Origin: Vanessa cardui
Taxonomy: Eukaryota > Arthropoda > Insecta > Lepidoptera > Nymphalidae
Direction: 5' to 3'
Length of the DNA stretch: 64,000 nucleotides
NCBI RefSeq assembly: GCF_905220365.1
Contig: NC_061154.1
Location: forward strand, 4,898,001 to 4,962,000
Part shown: positions 11,937 through 23,742 of the stretch, in pieces
Position numbering within the stretch: position 1 is the first letter of the stretch
Layout: each line of letters begins with the position of its first letter
Translations under genes and position numbers: made by a program
Notes under the pieces: generated by a model
Database searches by the model: none
Told to the model about the DNA's origin: nothing
The model's input: only the letters and a program-made list of their open reading frames with translations

Positions 11937-12165
11937 GACCTCCGTGGTCGAGTGGTGAGTACACCGGTTTTCACGGGTATGCCACTCCGAGGTCCCGGTT
12001 TCGATTCCCAGTCGAGTCGATGTAGATTATAATTAGTATTCTATGTTGTCTTGAGACTGGGTGTTTGTGGTACCGTCATTACTTCTGATAACACAAGTGC
12101 TTTAGCTACTTACATTGGGATCAGAGTAATGTATGTGGCGTCGTCATATTAATATATTCGTTTGT
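11937..12165 (+). mobile_element. SINE-B copy (tRNA-derived)
   Basis: A tRNA-like head carries an A-box-like GTGGTCGAGTGGTGAGTA and a B-box-like CGGTTTCGATTCCCA. A non-tRNA body follows, with GGGTGTTTGTGGTACCGTCA, ATTACTTCTGATAACACAAG and TTGGGATCAGAGTAATGTA. Internal pol III promoters are family knowledge. The same family is at 30486 and 61905. Confidence 0.8.
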
Positions 12166-12596
12166 TTCTATAAATGGCTATGATCTGTCATAATTATTAA
12201 AATCAAGATGACGAACATTACATACATAATCAACAAAAAATGACATTGGCACCAAAGCAAATACTTTGTGCTTGAATGATAACTAGTTTATTTATTTTAA
12301 AAGATTTACTAACTAAATTTAGATTGGTACGTGAATTACGTCATGACTTTTCTAATTAACTTTAAACTAAATGTACCTTATGTATTTATTATAAATAAAT
12401 TTAAGACGAAACTTATACGTCAAGTTACGTCAAGTTAATAAGTCATAATTATTTTATTACGTGAAAAAACAAAAAGCTGCTGTAGAACTATATCTGTGTC
12501 GAATATGTAAACAATTGCTTATAATTAAAGACTATTCAAAAAATATAAGTCTGTTGGTACCACTCACGCAGCACATATTCTGCTAAACACAATTAC

Positions 12597-12735
12597 ATAG
12601 TATTGGTCTGTTCTGGTTTGAAAGGTGAGCAAACCAATAATTACAAGGAAATTTACATAACGTATTAGTTCCAAAGCTTTACGGCGCATTGCCAATTTAA
12701 GGAATAGTTAACATTGCTTATAGCACCAAATTTCA
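12597..12735 (-). repeat. degenerate Rep-G copy
   Basis: Read on the minus strand: GTTAACTATTCCTTA, AATGCGCC, GGAACTAATACGTTATG, GCTCACCTTTCAAACCAGAAC. These match the Rep-G centre in order. Confidence 0.65.
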
Positions 12736-13799
12736 TAGGCACGGTAACCCATTTCGCTTGACCGCCTACATATTTTACAAAAAACAAAAAAGTCAGCTGT
12801 CAATCTTTTGACAAATGGTCTGGTATATATCACACGTGCGAATATTCAAAGCAAATTTATTGAACATCGACCAATAGTGTACGTGGCGTCAAATGACGTC
12901 ACTCAGTGTGAATCGAAAACGCATTGCAAATCTACCCCCAAGGACACCTAGGCTCAACAAGATACATCGTTACAGCCTAATGCTAACATAAGTCCAGACT
13001 TTCCTACGGGAAAATTATTTGTTAATAATTTCCTCATTACATTGCTCTTATCCCATTATTTTATATACCAACTGCGAGGGAGGGATTTGGTAGAATCTAA
13101 AAGCTTTAAAATATTACGCAAAAAAAGGGTTCATAAATATGAAATTATCAGTTTGTTACGGTAACTTCCTATTTTTTCCCTAACAGGGATAAAAGGAGGG
13201 TTTGGAACTTATTATACACCGTTGCTCCTTTGTTCTTTATAAAATATTTTTATTCTACATCAAACATGATGTAGAGCATATATACGCATATTAAATTATG
13301 AAATATTAAACGGCGCTGTTTTTTTAACCGGAGGAAGCCACGAAACATACCCGAGTCCTTAAACGAGTGAATAACAGTGGTTTATGTGGCATTTTCCCCC
13401 TACGATGGGGATACATTGGCTATAAAGCTAGAGTTGTTAAATAATATTTTCTCTAAATATTTGTAACATGGTATTGTGCTCTTCCAGCGCTCGCTACGAC
13501 CTGAGACGTTATGCATCATAGTTCACATACTCGCGTATAGAGAAATAGAATTATGCTCTATCTGGTCGTAGACGTTCCGTATTATTTAATACATTTGTCT
13601 TTGAAACGGTAAAGGAGTAAAACATGTAAACACACATATGAACGTGTGGGGTTTGGTAAGCTCAAATTTAGATATACTGACAATTCTATTCCGTCTCTAT
13701 TTAGAAGCCAATTTGTTATATTATTTTCATGCATAGAGTTTTCGAATTCGTTCTATATTTGAATATACCTATTTAATTCGTGTTCTAGAAATCTTATAA
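12736..13799. other. no gene seen
   Basis: Contains a palindromic TGACGTCA at 12894 in a GC-richer patch (12810-12960) that may be an uncharacterised small transposon, and an unassigned GC-richer patch near 13320-13430. No coding exon is supported. Confidence 0.45.
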
Positions 13800-13990
13800 T
13801 ACCAAAGATCTCAAGATCTTGGATCCAAAGCTCGGGCTGGGTCAATAAAAGTAATTGGATTTTTGCAATTGCAGCTCGGAGTCAGGAAGTCGGTAGTATT
13901 ACACTTCCGTTCCTCGGAAGGCAGTAAAGCCGTTGGTCTTGCACCTGATCTCGCTCCGTTGTGCGGATTGCCGTCTGATTAGACTAATGG
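13800..13990 (+). repeat. Rep-Z, left part
   Basis: Carries CCAAAGCTCGGGCTGGGTC, GTAATTGGATTTTTGCAATT, CTCGGAAGGCAGTAAAGCC, GTTGGTCTTGCACCTGATC and GGATTGCCGTCTGA. The sequence then breaks off and resumes at 14373, so the copy is interrupted. Confidence 0.65.
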
Positions 13991-13992
13991 TA

Positions 13993-14370
13993 GGTTCACA
14001 CGACACAGACTTCTATTGAATTTTGTCTGTGCGACTTAGCAGCAGTGTGAACTTTGGATGAAAAGTCAGATTCATGAAAATTGGAAATCTGTATGTCTGT
14101 CTTCATGTAATTCGGAGTATTATGAGAGATCAGTGAATAATTATTCATTAATTACATTTTGATAAAAAAATGAATGAAATGGCCGTGGCAAAATTTGCAA
14201 CGATACTACTAAGAAAATTGTTTGAATAACTCTGCATTTTCAAAACTAAAAGTCGGAGGTAATGAAACGTAGACATTTTGACGTTAGACTATTTTACAAA
14301 TCTGAGTGACTTGTAAGCCTTTGCAGATGCCTGTACCACAAGTCTGTGCCAAATCTGTGCCGTCTAGACC
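13993..14370. mobile_element. 378-bp insertion with imperfect terminal inverted repeats, inside Rep-Z
   Basis: The left end reads GGTTCACACGACACAGAC and the right end, reverse-complemented, GGTCTAGACGGCACAGAT. They match with a few differences and one gap, and both are flanked by TA (13991-13992, 14371-14372). It splits a repeat whose two halves are otherwise contiguous. A small TA-targeting DNA transposon is the simplest reading. No transposase frame is present, and the 68-codon minus frame crossing its right end is spurious. Confidence 0.5.
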
Positions 14371-14372
14371 TA

Positions 14373-14425
14373 CTATAAGAGACTGAGCGAATAGACTGCA
14401 CCTGTGTTTGAGCACTTGTGCAATA
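14373..14425 (+). repeat. Rep-Z, right part
   Basis: Resumes Rep-Z: CTATAAGAGACTGAGCGAAT, AGACTGCACCTGTGTTTG and AGCACTTGTGCAATATAA, matching the copy at 648..775. Confidence 0.65.
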
Positions 14426-15049
14426 TAACCATAAGAAAGTCTCAGTAAATAAATATTGGCCGAAATGGTGTTGTGTTTTCAGCAAGAAATTATGATACAT
14501 ATTATGTTTACGCCAATATTATATATCGAGTAATATGAAGAATGTCTGATTGTTTTTAATGTGAAATATCTATGGATACGCTTTGGGAGTAAAATTAATT
14601 CATATGCAGTGACGTCATCGCTGGCATTCTCTACTCCCTCGTGTATATGTGACTCGTGGACTTCATTTTTATATCAAAATATAGTAAAAATCGGAAATAT
14701 GTATTCATTTTAATGAATTTTATTTATTTCTTTACTTATAAATTATTTCAAAGATCATTATTTTCGATGTTATACTTCTATCGGACATCTGTAGCAGCCA
14801 TATTTTTGATATAATTAAGGTAGAAGATTTTTTTTATAATCTAAATTTAAAACGCCTCAAAGCCTGAACATTACCTTTAGAGTCAAATTTAAATTTACTG
14901 TTAGAAGACAACATTATACAAACGATACCTTTTTCAGATTTTTTAATGAACTTGCTTTTTTTATAAACATCGTCATAACATACATTTATGTTATTTTTTT
15001 AAGAATTGTCATATTCTCATTTTTGAAAATGATTAAATGTAAATGCTTG
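14426..15049. other. no gene seen
   Basis: AT-rich, with a TGACGTCA palindrome at 14610 but no other recognised structure. Confidence 0.5.
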
Positions 15050-15262
15050 GCCCTTGAAGTAGTGGTACAAAAAGGTTCATCAAAAGTATATCACCTTGCC
15101 TCATTGCCTTCACTGGAGACGGGAGAGCTGGTTCGTTTTTTGCCCAGAGGATCGGAATTGCGTTTCAACTGCGAAATGCTGTTAATATTCTTGCAACGCG
15201 GTCAAGCTTAATTCAGTAACTATTTTTAATTCATATTTGTATATATTTAAGCATATAATGTT
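15050..15262 (+). mobile_element. LINE-W 3' fragment, frameshifted
   Basis: Same block as at 3165 and 56248: CTTGAAGTAGTGGTACAAAA, GCCTTCACTGGAGACGGGAG, TTTTTTGCCCAGAGGATCGG and ATTGCGTTTCAACTGCGAAA, then the 3' UTR up to TTTAAGCATATAATG. The coding frame is broken by small indels. A Rep-G copy abuts its 3' end. Confidence 0.75.
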
Positions 15263-15510
15263 ATTTTTTTATGGTATAGGTTGGCGGACGAACATATAGG
15301 CCACCTGATGGTAATTGGTCATTATCACCCATAGACAATGACGCTGTAAGAAATATTAACTATTCCTTACATCGTCAATGTGCCACCAACCTTGGAAACT
15401 AATATGTTATGTCCCTTGTGCTTGTTATTGTTATTGTTATTGTTATTTGGCGGTAGAATAACTGATGATCGGGTGGTTCCTACCCAGACGGGCTTGCACA
15501 AAGCCCTACC
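15263..15510 (+). repeat. Rep-G copy with internal deletion and TTATTG expansion
   Basis: Both ends are normal (TTTTTTATGGTATAGGTTGG; GACGGGCTTGCACAAAGCCC), but the central block from CCTGTAGTTACACTGG to ATACTGAGTACTG is replaced by four or five TTATTG units at 15420-15450. The insertion site is the 3' end of LINE-W. Confidence 0.8.
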
Positions 15511-16786
15511 TAATAAAATTTTAATATAACTGTATTAGTTTTAGGGCTAGTTAAAGCTAAATATAATTTATGACCTTCTTTTATTATTAGTCAACGTCAA
15601 TTAAATAATTTTCAGTATGATTTAGAAATGTTTAGTTCATCGATTCAAGAATATCATGTTTACCAAATATTAAATTGGTTATTATATCATTTATTAAAGT
15701 ATCTTATTCTAACCTAATAATATAGTATTGTAAAATAAAGATACCTTATAGAATAATACAAGTTTAAATCGACTTGTTTTAGTAAAAATTAAGTAGAATT
15801 CAGTGAACGAGCCCTTGCTGGGCAAATGCTTCTCTAGAAGATAATCTTTGGAGCTTATTAGAGCCGCCATTTTGCGAATCTGTCGATTGAGTACTCCATC
15901 CGGCTATGTCGGTTTCATGATAATGTTTTCCTCGAAAGACCGACGAATTATACGCAATGTGATTAATACTTGGAAAATCAGTGGTCCTTGTCTAATTTGC
16001 ACTCTTTTTCATTCCGTTACCCTGGTCCCCATTGCTTAATCAATTAAAAAAAAAAACAATATTTGCTCAAATAACGGGCCGTACCTTTTGTCGGTTTAAA
16101 AAAACATGTTACAAAGAAAAAATATCGTGTCGTTAGACGAGGAAATTTTTATTAAACTTTTCGTCAAAGTATCATTTTAATCTTATTCGAAAGAATTTCG
16201 GTGTATCGCGTACCTAAAAAAAAGAAGTTTATTTTGTAACGAAAAAATTTCGACACCGATATTATCTCTCGCCCCCTGGTCTTTATTAAAACATTTATGT
16301 ACACGGTTGTAGCCCGGCGAGAATTTTAATCGTTCCAACCTAATATAGCTTCAAAGTACTGTTGTAAAGAAAACTGTAAAGATTATGATCGCTATTAGAC
16401 TAATAAAATTCATAAAGAAAACAATCATTAAAATTACTTTCTATTGTATTATAGTGCTTAAAGCCATTTCACGCCAGTGAAGCGACCAATTATTTTAGAA
16501 AGCGAGTGGAATACCCTTTGTTCACGCCTCGTTTCCGACCCGTGACGTCATATTACCTGAGTACACTACAGGGAGCAAATTACGTTCCTGGCAACGAACA
16601 CTGATCATTTTTACTAGAGTCAGAGTTTTGTACTTATCTGGACTTTTACTGCTAATTATAAGTGCAATACTTAACTACCGTTTCGATTAGAATGACTATT
16701 GCTTATTATTATTATTATATGAATTGTTACTTGAACATTTGTTTTTTTGCCTCGTATGGTAGTTAAAGCCACTTGTGAAACGCTTC
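15511..16786. other. no gene seen
   Basis: AT-rich. A GC-richer stretch at 16455-16640 includes a TGACGTCA palindrome at 16543 and may belong to an unrecognised repeat. The 63-codon + frame at 15848..16039 looks fortuitous. Confidence 0.45.
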
Positions 16787-17119
16787 TCAAACTATCCTTC
16801 CACTAAATGCATAAATAGTAATATTGTTTTCCGGTCTAACCTTATGCAAGCTCCCAAATCTGATGGTGTATTTTATTACTACCTCAGTACTCATTTGCTC
16901 TACTTTACACTTAACCTCTTGAATATGTTTCATAAAAAATAAACATATAGTAAGAACTGTAATATAAAAAAAGCCACGTATGTTTTCAGAAACTTCCCAA
17001 TAATCCCATTTTCTGTTCCACTTTACAGCTTGTGTTACGAGTAACCTCGTAACATACAATAAACTAGTAATTCTCTCATCGCTATATGATCTATATAGCG
17101 TGTAATGCCATCTTAACAT
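16787..17119 (-). other. unassigned 110-codon open frame, probably non-genic
   Basis: Begins MLRWHYTLYRSYSDERI and contains one short hydrophobic stretch (FFYITVLTICLFFM, about residues 52-65). No family is recognised, there is no clear splice acceptor or promoter, and open frames of this length are expected by chance in 64 kb of AT-rich DNA. Listed so it can be checked against transcript data. Confidence 0.12.
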
Positions 17120-17490
17120 TTACCATTGAATTATTGAGACCCTGAGAATTTTGAAAAATGCTGATTTTAAATTAAAATTCAATTATTTAACACGTGATAA
17201 CTTCACACAGGATATGGCCCATTGCCAGAGGCCATAGTTCGGCAGTTAGAAATCTATGTCCATTTACATGACTTCATAGTTTTTACGTAAATTAAATACC
17301 ACATACAAACCTTGCTCTTTAAAATTTAAGTATAATTCCCGCTCCCTAATGTTAACACACTCCCTCGCGGCCGCTGCTTTCTAATTTAGTACTAACATTA
17401 TTATATCTGATGATACAAGGAGAATATTATCTTAGTTATTTAACATAACTCAATGGCTATTTAAATAAAGTTTTATGTTTATGATATAAA

Positions 17491-17766
17491 TTAGTGGCTC
17501 GTCCCGGCTTTGCACGGGTGGTAGTATATTTTTTTTAATATTTTTACCTTTTTATATTCATTTTGTTGCTTTTTTTTCAGACATGTTTAACAAATGTCGT
17601 TCTATTTCAATTTATTTGCACAAAAATATACCTAAACCTTCCTTATGAATTTCTCTGTCTATTAGTGAAAATCGCACGAAAATCCGTTCAGTAGTTTTGG
17701 GGTTTATGACGAACAAACAGACAGACAGACTCGGTAGAGGGCCTTTGTTTTATAATATGTAGTGAT
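17491..17766 (+). repeat. Rep-K-type element
   Basis: Starts TTAGTGGCTCGTCCCGGCTT and TGCACGGGTG, continues with AAAATCCGTTCAGTAGTTTT, GGGTTTATGACGAACAAACA and GACAGACAGAC, and ends TTTGTTTTATAATATGTAG. Non-coding. It resembles the 3' untranslated ends of lepidopteran LINEs or small Helitron-like elements; the class is unresolved. Confidence 0.65.
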
Positions 17767-18075
17767 TAATTTTATATCAGTTGATATTCGAAGCTAATAT
17801 TGATAGATGTAAATAATATGTTAGTAATATTACTTCTAAGAACGTTAATTAAGATCGAATAATATATATGTATATTTGTATTGATTACACAATAAGAATT
17901 CTAGAAGCTAATCGAACCTGCGACTCCATTAAACGTATAATAAGGTTATATATATCTTCGTACAGTTCATTGAACTCACTTTGTTACTTACCAAAACCCT
18001 TTATAGATACATGTAACATTAAGTTATGGGATGACATGCAACAAATTGGAAAGTTATTTGAAATCTAGTACATGT

Positions 18076-18212
18076 AATAAAATTGGAGTGTCTGTTTGTA
18101 ATATTGAAATTTTTTATTCAATATATATGTATATACGGTACATACACCAGAGTAACAAAATTAAAAAAAAAATGTCTGACATTGTTGTTTGTCTGTCAGC
18201 ACGGCTAGTATA
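18076..18212 (+). repeat. Rep-S fragment (pairs with 58116..58412)
   Basis: Shares TAATAAAATTGGAGTGTCT, CAATATATATGTATATACGG, TACATACACCA and TTGTTTGTCTGTC, then jumps to GGCTAGTATAT. The central part seen at 58116 is deleted here. Confidence 0.65.
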
Positions 18213-18423
18213 TAACTATAATGAAAAGAATTGTTAAAGAATATGTAAAGAAAATATTTTAGAGCCATTTTCTACTACCTTTTATATTATGTAAGATCAA
18301 ACAAAAGATAAACTTTACATCTGTACCTAAACTATAATTACTTACTTTTAAATAAATAATTATATTAAGTTACGAGAAATACATTTTATTTATGATTTTA
18401 AATTAACATGGTTATTTGTATTA

Positions 18424-18562
18424 TTGAAGTTATTAATTTCGGGATATATTCTATGTTTTTCATTTTTGTTCGGTGGAGCTTGATATTTCGATATTACCTA
18501 TCTATGAATGTCTTGTTCACGAGACTCAACTCTTGGTAAATATCCCGAAATTAATAAGTTTA
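18424..18562. repeat. 139-bp element with imperfect inverted repeats
   Basis: The left arm at 18424-18450 and right arm at 18536-18562 are reverse complements with few mismatches; the shared core is TTATTAATTTCGGGATAT. The interior contains TTGATATTTCGATATTACC and GTCTTGTTCACGAGACTC, itself partly self-complementary (GTTCACGAGAC). It could be a foldback or MITE element. Confidence 0.6.
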
Positions 18563-19312
18563 ATTCATTTTATTTATTAAAATACCTGAAGCCGCCGACT
18601 TATTTATGAAATTTTTTTATAAGCGTATCTGTTTTTTTAAATTATCTGTGTTAACTTAGCAACTTTTGTATAACTTCAATTTTGTTAAGAATATGATAAG
18701 CTTAATACATTTTTAGGTTTCCGGGCTTACTGTTGATATACATATTATTCGTCTTATATTACAATTTGGTACCCACGATTTCGTCACCGGTTAATTTTTA
18801 TCAGTAGCCCTATGTCAGTCCTTATAACGCGTCAAAATCGGACCAGTCATTTACAAGGTTAACTGAAACATCAGACGAAAAGTTAAAAATAGTCTCTTTC
18901 ACAAAAATAGGTGTTATTTTGACGTTACAAATAGACGCTTCGATTTTAATCATTTGTAAATGAATTTACTTTCAGACAGAAAATTAATGATTTTAAAATG
19001 AATTAGAGCTATTTGAACAACAAGATTTCTCATCGATGGTAGATAGCTTTAATCGAATCAATATATCAATTGACTAGATTTAGTACCCTAGAAGAGTATT
19101 ACTCGTTTATTTTTATTACGGTATTTAATATCTTCTAGCCACTGGCGAGTTCAAAGACAAACGAAAGCAGTATCGTGTCAAGATCGTACATAGCACAAAG
19201 TTGTGACTTGCTTAGTCAAACGACTTGTGATATGTAGCCTCCTCTAAATGTGTTTCTGGGGCAGAATTTCATCCGATATATATAAGTATCTTTAGATTGT
19301 TTTCTTCTTCAC

Positions 19313-19620
19313 GATCCTACAATCGACGAATCGAGTGGTTAGAACGCGTGCATCTTAACCGATGATTGCGGGTTCAAACCCAGGCAAGCACCGCTGATTC
19401 ATGTGCTTGATTTGTCTTTATAATTCATCTCGTGCTCAGCGGTGAAGGAAAACATCGTGAGGAAACCTGCAAATTTCAAAGAAATTCTGCCACATTTGTA
19501 TTTCACCAACCCGCATTGAAACAGCGTGGTGGAATATGTTCCAAAACCTTCTCCTCAATGGGAGAAGAGGCCTTTAACCCAGCAGTGGGAATTTACAGGC
19601 TGCTGTTGATCCTACAATCG
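19313..19620 (+). mobile_element. SINE-A full copy with exact 13-bp target duplication
   Basis: GATCCTACAATCG occurs at 19313-19325 and 19608-19620. Between them lies a tRNA-like head (AGTGGTTAGAACGCGTGC, B-box GGGTTCAAACCC), a conserved body (CATCGTGAGGAAACCTGC, CAACCCGCATTG, GCGTGGTGGAATATGTTCC) and a 3' end CAGCAGTGGGAATTTACAGG then CTGCTGTT. Metulj-like. The 77-codon open frame inside it is not a gene. Confidence 0.92.
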
Positions 19621-19964
19621 GAAGGAATTAATTTTAAGACCGCCATCTTGGTTAAACCTAAGTGATGTCTCAGTAAAACGTACGAGTATATATACATATA
19701 CATAGAAAAATGAATCGAATAGGGATTGAAATCGAAAAATGAGGTTGCCTATAATATATTATGTTCCATTAGATAATCCGCGAGAGGAGATCTGAAGTAT
19801 TAGATGTTATCGAACTAATACTATTACTGAGACTCCTCCTTCCTTACTTAGAGAAAACTTATCCGTAACTTAAGTTCGTTTAGTAAAATTCAAAAAACTT
19901 ATATGGATTTGGTAGTTACATTTTTATTATTTAAAATTTTCCATAGTATATTACTAAGCTGAGC

Positions 19965-20205
19965 CGAGATGTTCCAAATTCAAACCCAGGCAAGCACTAC
20001 GCAAATTACGTACTTAATTAATGTTTATAATTCGTTAGTATAATAATTTTAATTTAGTTAGTATTACAAAGACACCCGCGTATCTTATTTCAATGAATTG
20101 AGCTACATGTTTTTCATGAACCCGCATTTAAACAACGTGGTGAAATTAGATCCGAAATAACCTTCAAAAATGAGAGAGCTTTAGACCCGCAATGGGACGT
20201 TTAAA
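19965..20205 (+). mobile_element. old SINE-A remnant
   Basis: Recognisable pieces in order: GAGCCGAGATG, TTCAAACCCAGGCAAGCAC, AACCCGCATTTAAACAACG, TGGTGAAATTAGATCCGAA and GACCCGCAATGGGA. Heavily diverged with internal loss. Confidence 0.65.
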
Positions 20206-20597
20206 CATTTTTAGTCTACTTTTACTTTTGCTGTATGATACTTTAAAAGTATTATCTCAATGATCTTTGACATGGAATGCATTAATAACATCGATTTATT
20301 TACCTAAACAAGACTCGCAAAATCAATATGCTACTTATACTTATCAGAGTTAGTTTTTGGTATTACTTATTAAATCATATATGTTCATTTGGAAGTTTTA
20401 AAGAATGAAATACATATACAATATATATATATGACGTAGGCAACTAGTTGTTAGCCCAGCCAAAAGCAAATATTATTCTATAAACGGAAGGCGGTTTGGT
20501 CAAGCATTCAGGAAGCTGCTTGGACGGCACCGCTTAGTAAAATGGCTAGGCTGTTAATAAAGGCTAAATTAACTACTTGGCATCAAAATATACTATA

Positions 20598-20600
<3 letters not shown>

Positions 20601-20634
<34 letters not shown>
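20601..20634. repeat. (AT)n microsatellite
   Basis: Pure alternating AT run of about 34 bp. Confidence 0.97.
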
Positions 20635-20637
<3 letters not shown>

Positions 20638-20775
20638 GTTAGATAACAAAAAAGCTTTGTATATTTCACACTATTATGTATTAAAACATATCTATGCGCT
20701 TCTGAGGCGCATAATGTTATTTTATTTGTATTTAATGTAAATAATAATATTGTGTTTATTTATGTTACATATAAT

Positions 20776-20892
20776 TGTGCATCTGAGTTCCCAAGGTTGG
20801 TTGTGCTCTGGTTAGGGAATTGTTAATATTGCTAACCCCTAATGTCTATGAGCAGTCGTGACCCACCAGGTGAGCATTTACCTACCGTAAAA
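20776..20892 (-). repeat. Rep-G partial copy
   Basis: Read on the minus strand: GCTCACCTGGTGGGTCACGA, CATAGACATTAGG, AATATTAACAATTCC and CCAACCTTGGGAACTCAGAT. This is the first half of Rep-G only. Confidence 0.7.
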
Positions 20893-21344
20893 ATTAATAT
20901 ATTTAACGTAATCATAGAAATTGGCATACAGTACTTGATATGATGATCATAATTTGAAAACAATATTATAATATTCTAGAAGGATGTATGGAAGGCGGCT
21001 ATTTGACGTAAGTCGTCCTTATAAATTTGTGTGGTAAGGTACAAGACATCCAGTTATGATTTGTTTCTGAAATCAGATTGGATCAATCACAATTTAAATC
21101 TAACTAACCAATAAAATGTATTACTAGTTGCTAGAATAGCCAATGAGCACACAGTAGAATGCCAATACCCGTAATCAAATTTATAGATCCACTTAGTCAC
21201 CATTCAAACCAAAACCGATTAAACTACAGCTATGTCACTTAACGCTCGTGGCTAATACAGTTTACAATGCTATTTAAAATAACGATTTTATTTTACCTTT
21301 AAACTTTAAAATAGTAGTAGTATTTTTGTTTGATCGGTTTATCA

Positions 21345-21597
21345 GAAATTAGTGAACTTACCCGTCTTCGCACGTTTGCAATGAAACTAAATATACTGCA
21401 TAATGTCTTACAATGTTCACAGTTGTCCAGCCATGTGTGCCTGTATTATAGATATAAAGCTTCCTCTAGAAACAATCTATTTATTAAAAAAACCCGCATC
21501 AAATTCTGTTGGGTAATTTTAAAGACCTAAGCATACATACGGACAGACAATGGTAAGCGACTTTGTTTTATACTATACATTGATTTCACTGGTGACT
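21345..21597 (+). repeat. Rep-K copy
   Basis: Starts near GTGAACTTACCCGTCTTCGC, then ACTAAATATACTGCATAAT, AAAAACCCGCATCAAATTC, CTAAGCATACATACGGACAG and an ending GACTTTGTTTTATACTATAC. It has fewer internal units than the copy at 36540. Confidence 0.7.
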
Positions 21598-21611
21598 TTT
21601 AGTTCAAAAAC

Positions 21612-21835
21612 AAAATAAAAGTATATTTTATTCAAGTAGGCTTTTATGAGCACTTTTGTGTTGTTATTTTACATAGGATGAAGTAGATGCACTTAAAATA
21701 TAAAAAAGTCATGTTAGCTAAATACAATAATTTATATACAGACCTTGCCTAGAAGTCAACAAGTATTAACTCTGCGCCTTTCTTACAAATATATCGTCCT
21801 GTATTGAATAATATGTTGTTTTAATTAATGTATTT
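21612..21835 (-). repeat. Rep-C copy, longer form
   Basis: Read forward, TATATTTTATTCAAGTAGGC and TTTTATGAGCACTTTTG lead into the body seen again at 53132..53450: CCTAGAAGTCAACAAGTATT, AACTCTGCGCC and TGAATAATATG. It lies directly after Rep-K. Confidence 0.7.
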
Positions 21836-23388
21836 ATGAGTCAGCAAATTTACAAATTTCTGCGGAATTATATTTTAGAAACGGATACCGTGCCCCAAGA
21901 ATGATTTATTTACTTGGAGATAATACGTGGTTAAGCTAATAGTATTATATTCTTGTATATATAACATAAATATCATCAATTCATTGAAAAATATAAACAA
22001 TTTAAGTCGTGTTTAATATACAAATTATTACAAGAATCTCTTATTGAAGAAAACTATCTTGAATTGAAAGACTTCGAAATAAAATACGATTTTATCGAAT
22101 AATATTTAAAATAACTTTCTGATTATATTTTCACGACGAAGTTAATAACCTCTATTCATAAAAAGTATTTCTTCTCTTAAGTTAGTTTCATTTACAAGCA
22201 GCATCGGTTTTTCAGTGCAGTTCATATTTTTTGTAATTAAGCCGCGACGGATTTAATTACAAATATCACTAAATTAATTTGCCGTCCAGATGAAGATTAT
22301 TGGTGACCTAGATTTCCACGTCAAACTTGTTGCAGGTTCTGTATCACGATGATTTCTCAAGAGGAAACAATTTATAGTATCTGCCTCGGATGTAAGATTT
22401 TACAACATTTAAATATTTAAAGACGGATGGCCGAGTGAACAAGACATGTGAATATCTATCAAAGATCTAGGTTCAAATACGATTAAAATCGAGTTAATTT
22501 AATGAGAATACTGTGTTTATTATTGAATATGAACCTATCCCGGATTCATACTAGGGTATCATTTACTTTTAGATTTAAGAAAATTATCAAAAGTAATTTT
22601 TATTTTCGCTAGTAATATTTCTTTGCTAAACATACATTTATAATACAAACAAACTTTATTCTTTAATCACACTTCGTTTATTGATAAAAACCGCGTATAA
22701 ATCCGTTGCGTAGATTAAGAGATGGCCAGATGGCCATTTATGCTAACTATAGCGGTGAAAGGAAACAACGTGATCTAACTATTCTGCTTCTAAAATGCAG
22801 TGGATGAGCTGGTACGAAATGATGATGGAATAATCTTTGAACCTATTACTCCTGTCAAGAATGAAGCATTTGCCCTGGTTTGGTATATTACCAAGCTAGT
22901 TTTATAGTTTTACATATGTTCAACATCTGAAATAAATCTCCGTATTTGATTCAAATAAATCTTTAGTTACATTACATAGATGCTACAAAGTTGGTCACAC
23001 GCGTTTGAGATTCATTTTGTATTCTGAAACACATGTCAAATCAACCGTTTCCCAGTATCATATAATACAATGAAAGCTTTGGATTAAGTTACTAATCAGA
23101 ACAAGAAGAAATATGAATTGTATATTTAAGTATATGTTTCCTGCTCGATTCCAAATGTATTAAAATGAGAGAAATATTAATGAAATAAAAAAAAAATGCC
23201 TATAATAAAAATAGCCTATCCGCCAGTTTGAACTCTAAGGAAGCAAACTTTTTATTCCTACCACCTGACACGCACCAACAAAAACGCAAACGAATTATGT
23301 TATTACAAATATAGATAAATAGAAAATTTACAGGTTATAACCGGAATCACCTATAAACGTGCTCTCATATTTATATGATTAAAAGAGT
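21836..23388. other. no gene seen
   Basis: AT-rich. Possible old repeat scraps include a degenerate tRNA-like head at 22423-22500 (GGATGGCCGAGTG, CTAGGTTCAAATAC) and an AAAACCGCGTATAAATCCGT motif at 22685 resembling Rep-K. No exon is supported. Confidence 0.45.
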
Positions 23389-23424
23389 TTCCTTTTAAGT
23401 ATTGAGTAAGTAACTTAAAAGGAA
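23389..23424. repeat. 12-bp perfect inverted repeat
   Basis: TTCCTTTTAAGT (23389-23400) and ACTTAAAAGGAA (23413-23424) are separated by 12 bp. Confidence 0.9.
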
Positions 23425-23566
23425 GACGTCATATTCTCGTTATCGTTCTAATAAAAGATGTCCCTTAAGGAGCTTACCTTATGTTATTTTTGTCAATTCT
23501 GAACTAATGATGTTGGATTCCCCAGAAATACGTCAACCGAATTTTCGATGTTTGATATATTTTCCT

Positions 23567-23742
23567 TAACAACAACAGCCTGTCAATTTCCCACTGCTGG
23601 GCTAAGGCCTCCTCTCCCTTTTTAGGAGAACGTTTTTAGAGCATATTCCACCACGCTGCTACAACGCGGGTTGGTGGATATACATGTAGCAGAATTTCAT
23701 TGAAATTATACATACACAGGTTTCCTCACGATGTTTTATATT
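23567..23742 (-). mobile_element. SINE-A 3' half
   Basis: CAACAACAGCCTGTCAATTT, CCCACTGCTGGGCTAAGGCC, CATATTCCACCACGCTGCT and CAGGTTTCCTCACGATGTTT in reverse orientation. It stops there, so the tRNA head is absent (5' truncation). Confidence 0.85.

Noticed and set aside
11937..12010. tRNA-like sequence with B box
   Set aside because: Shared with 30486 and continuous with a non-tRNA body, so it is the head of SINE-B.
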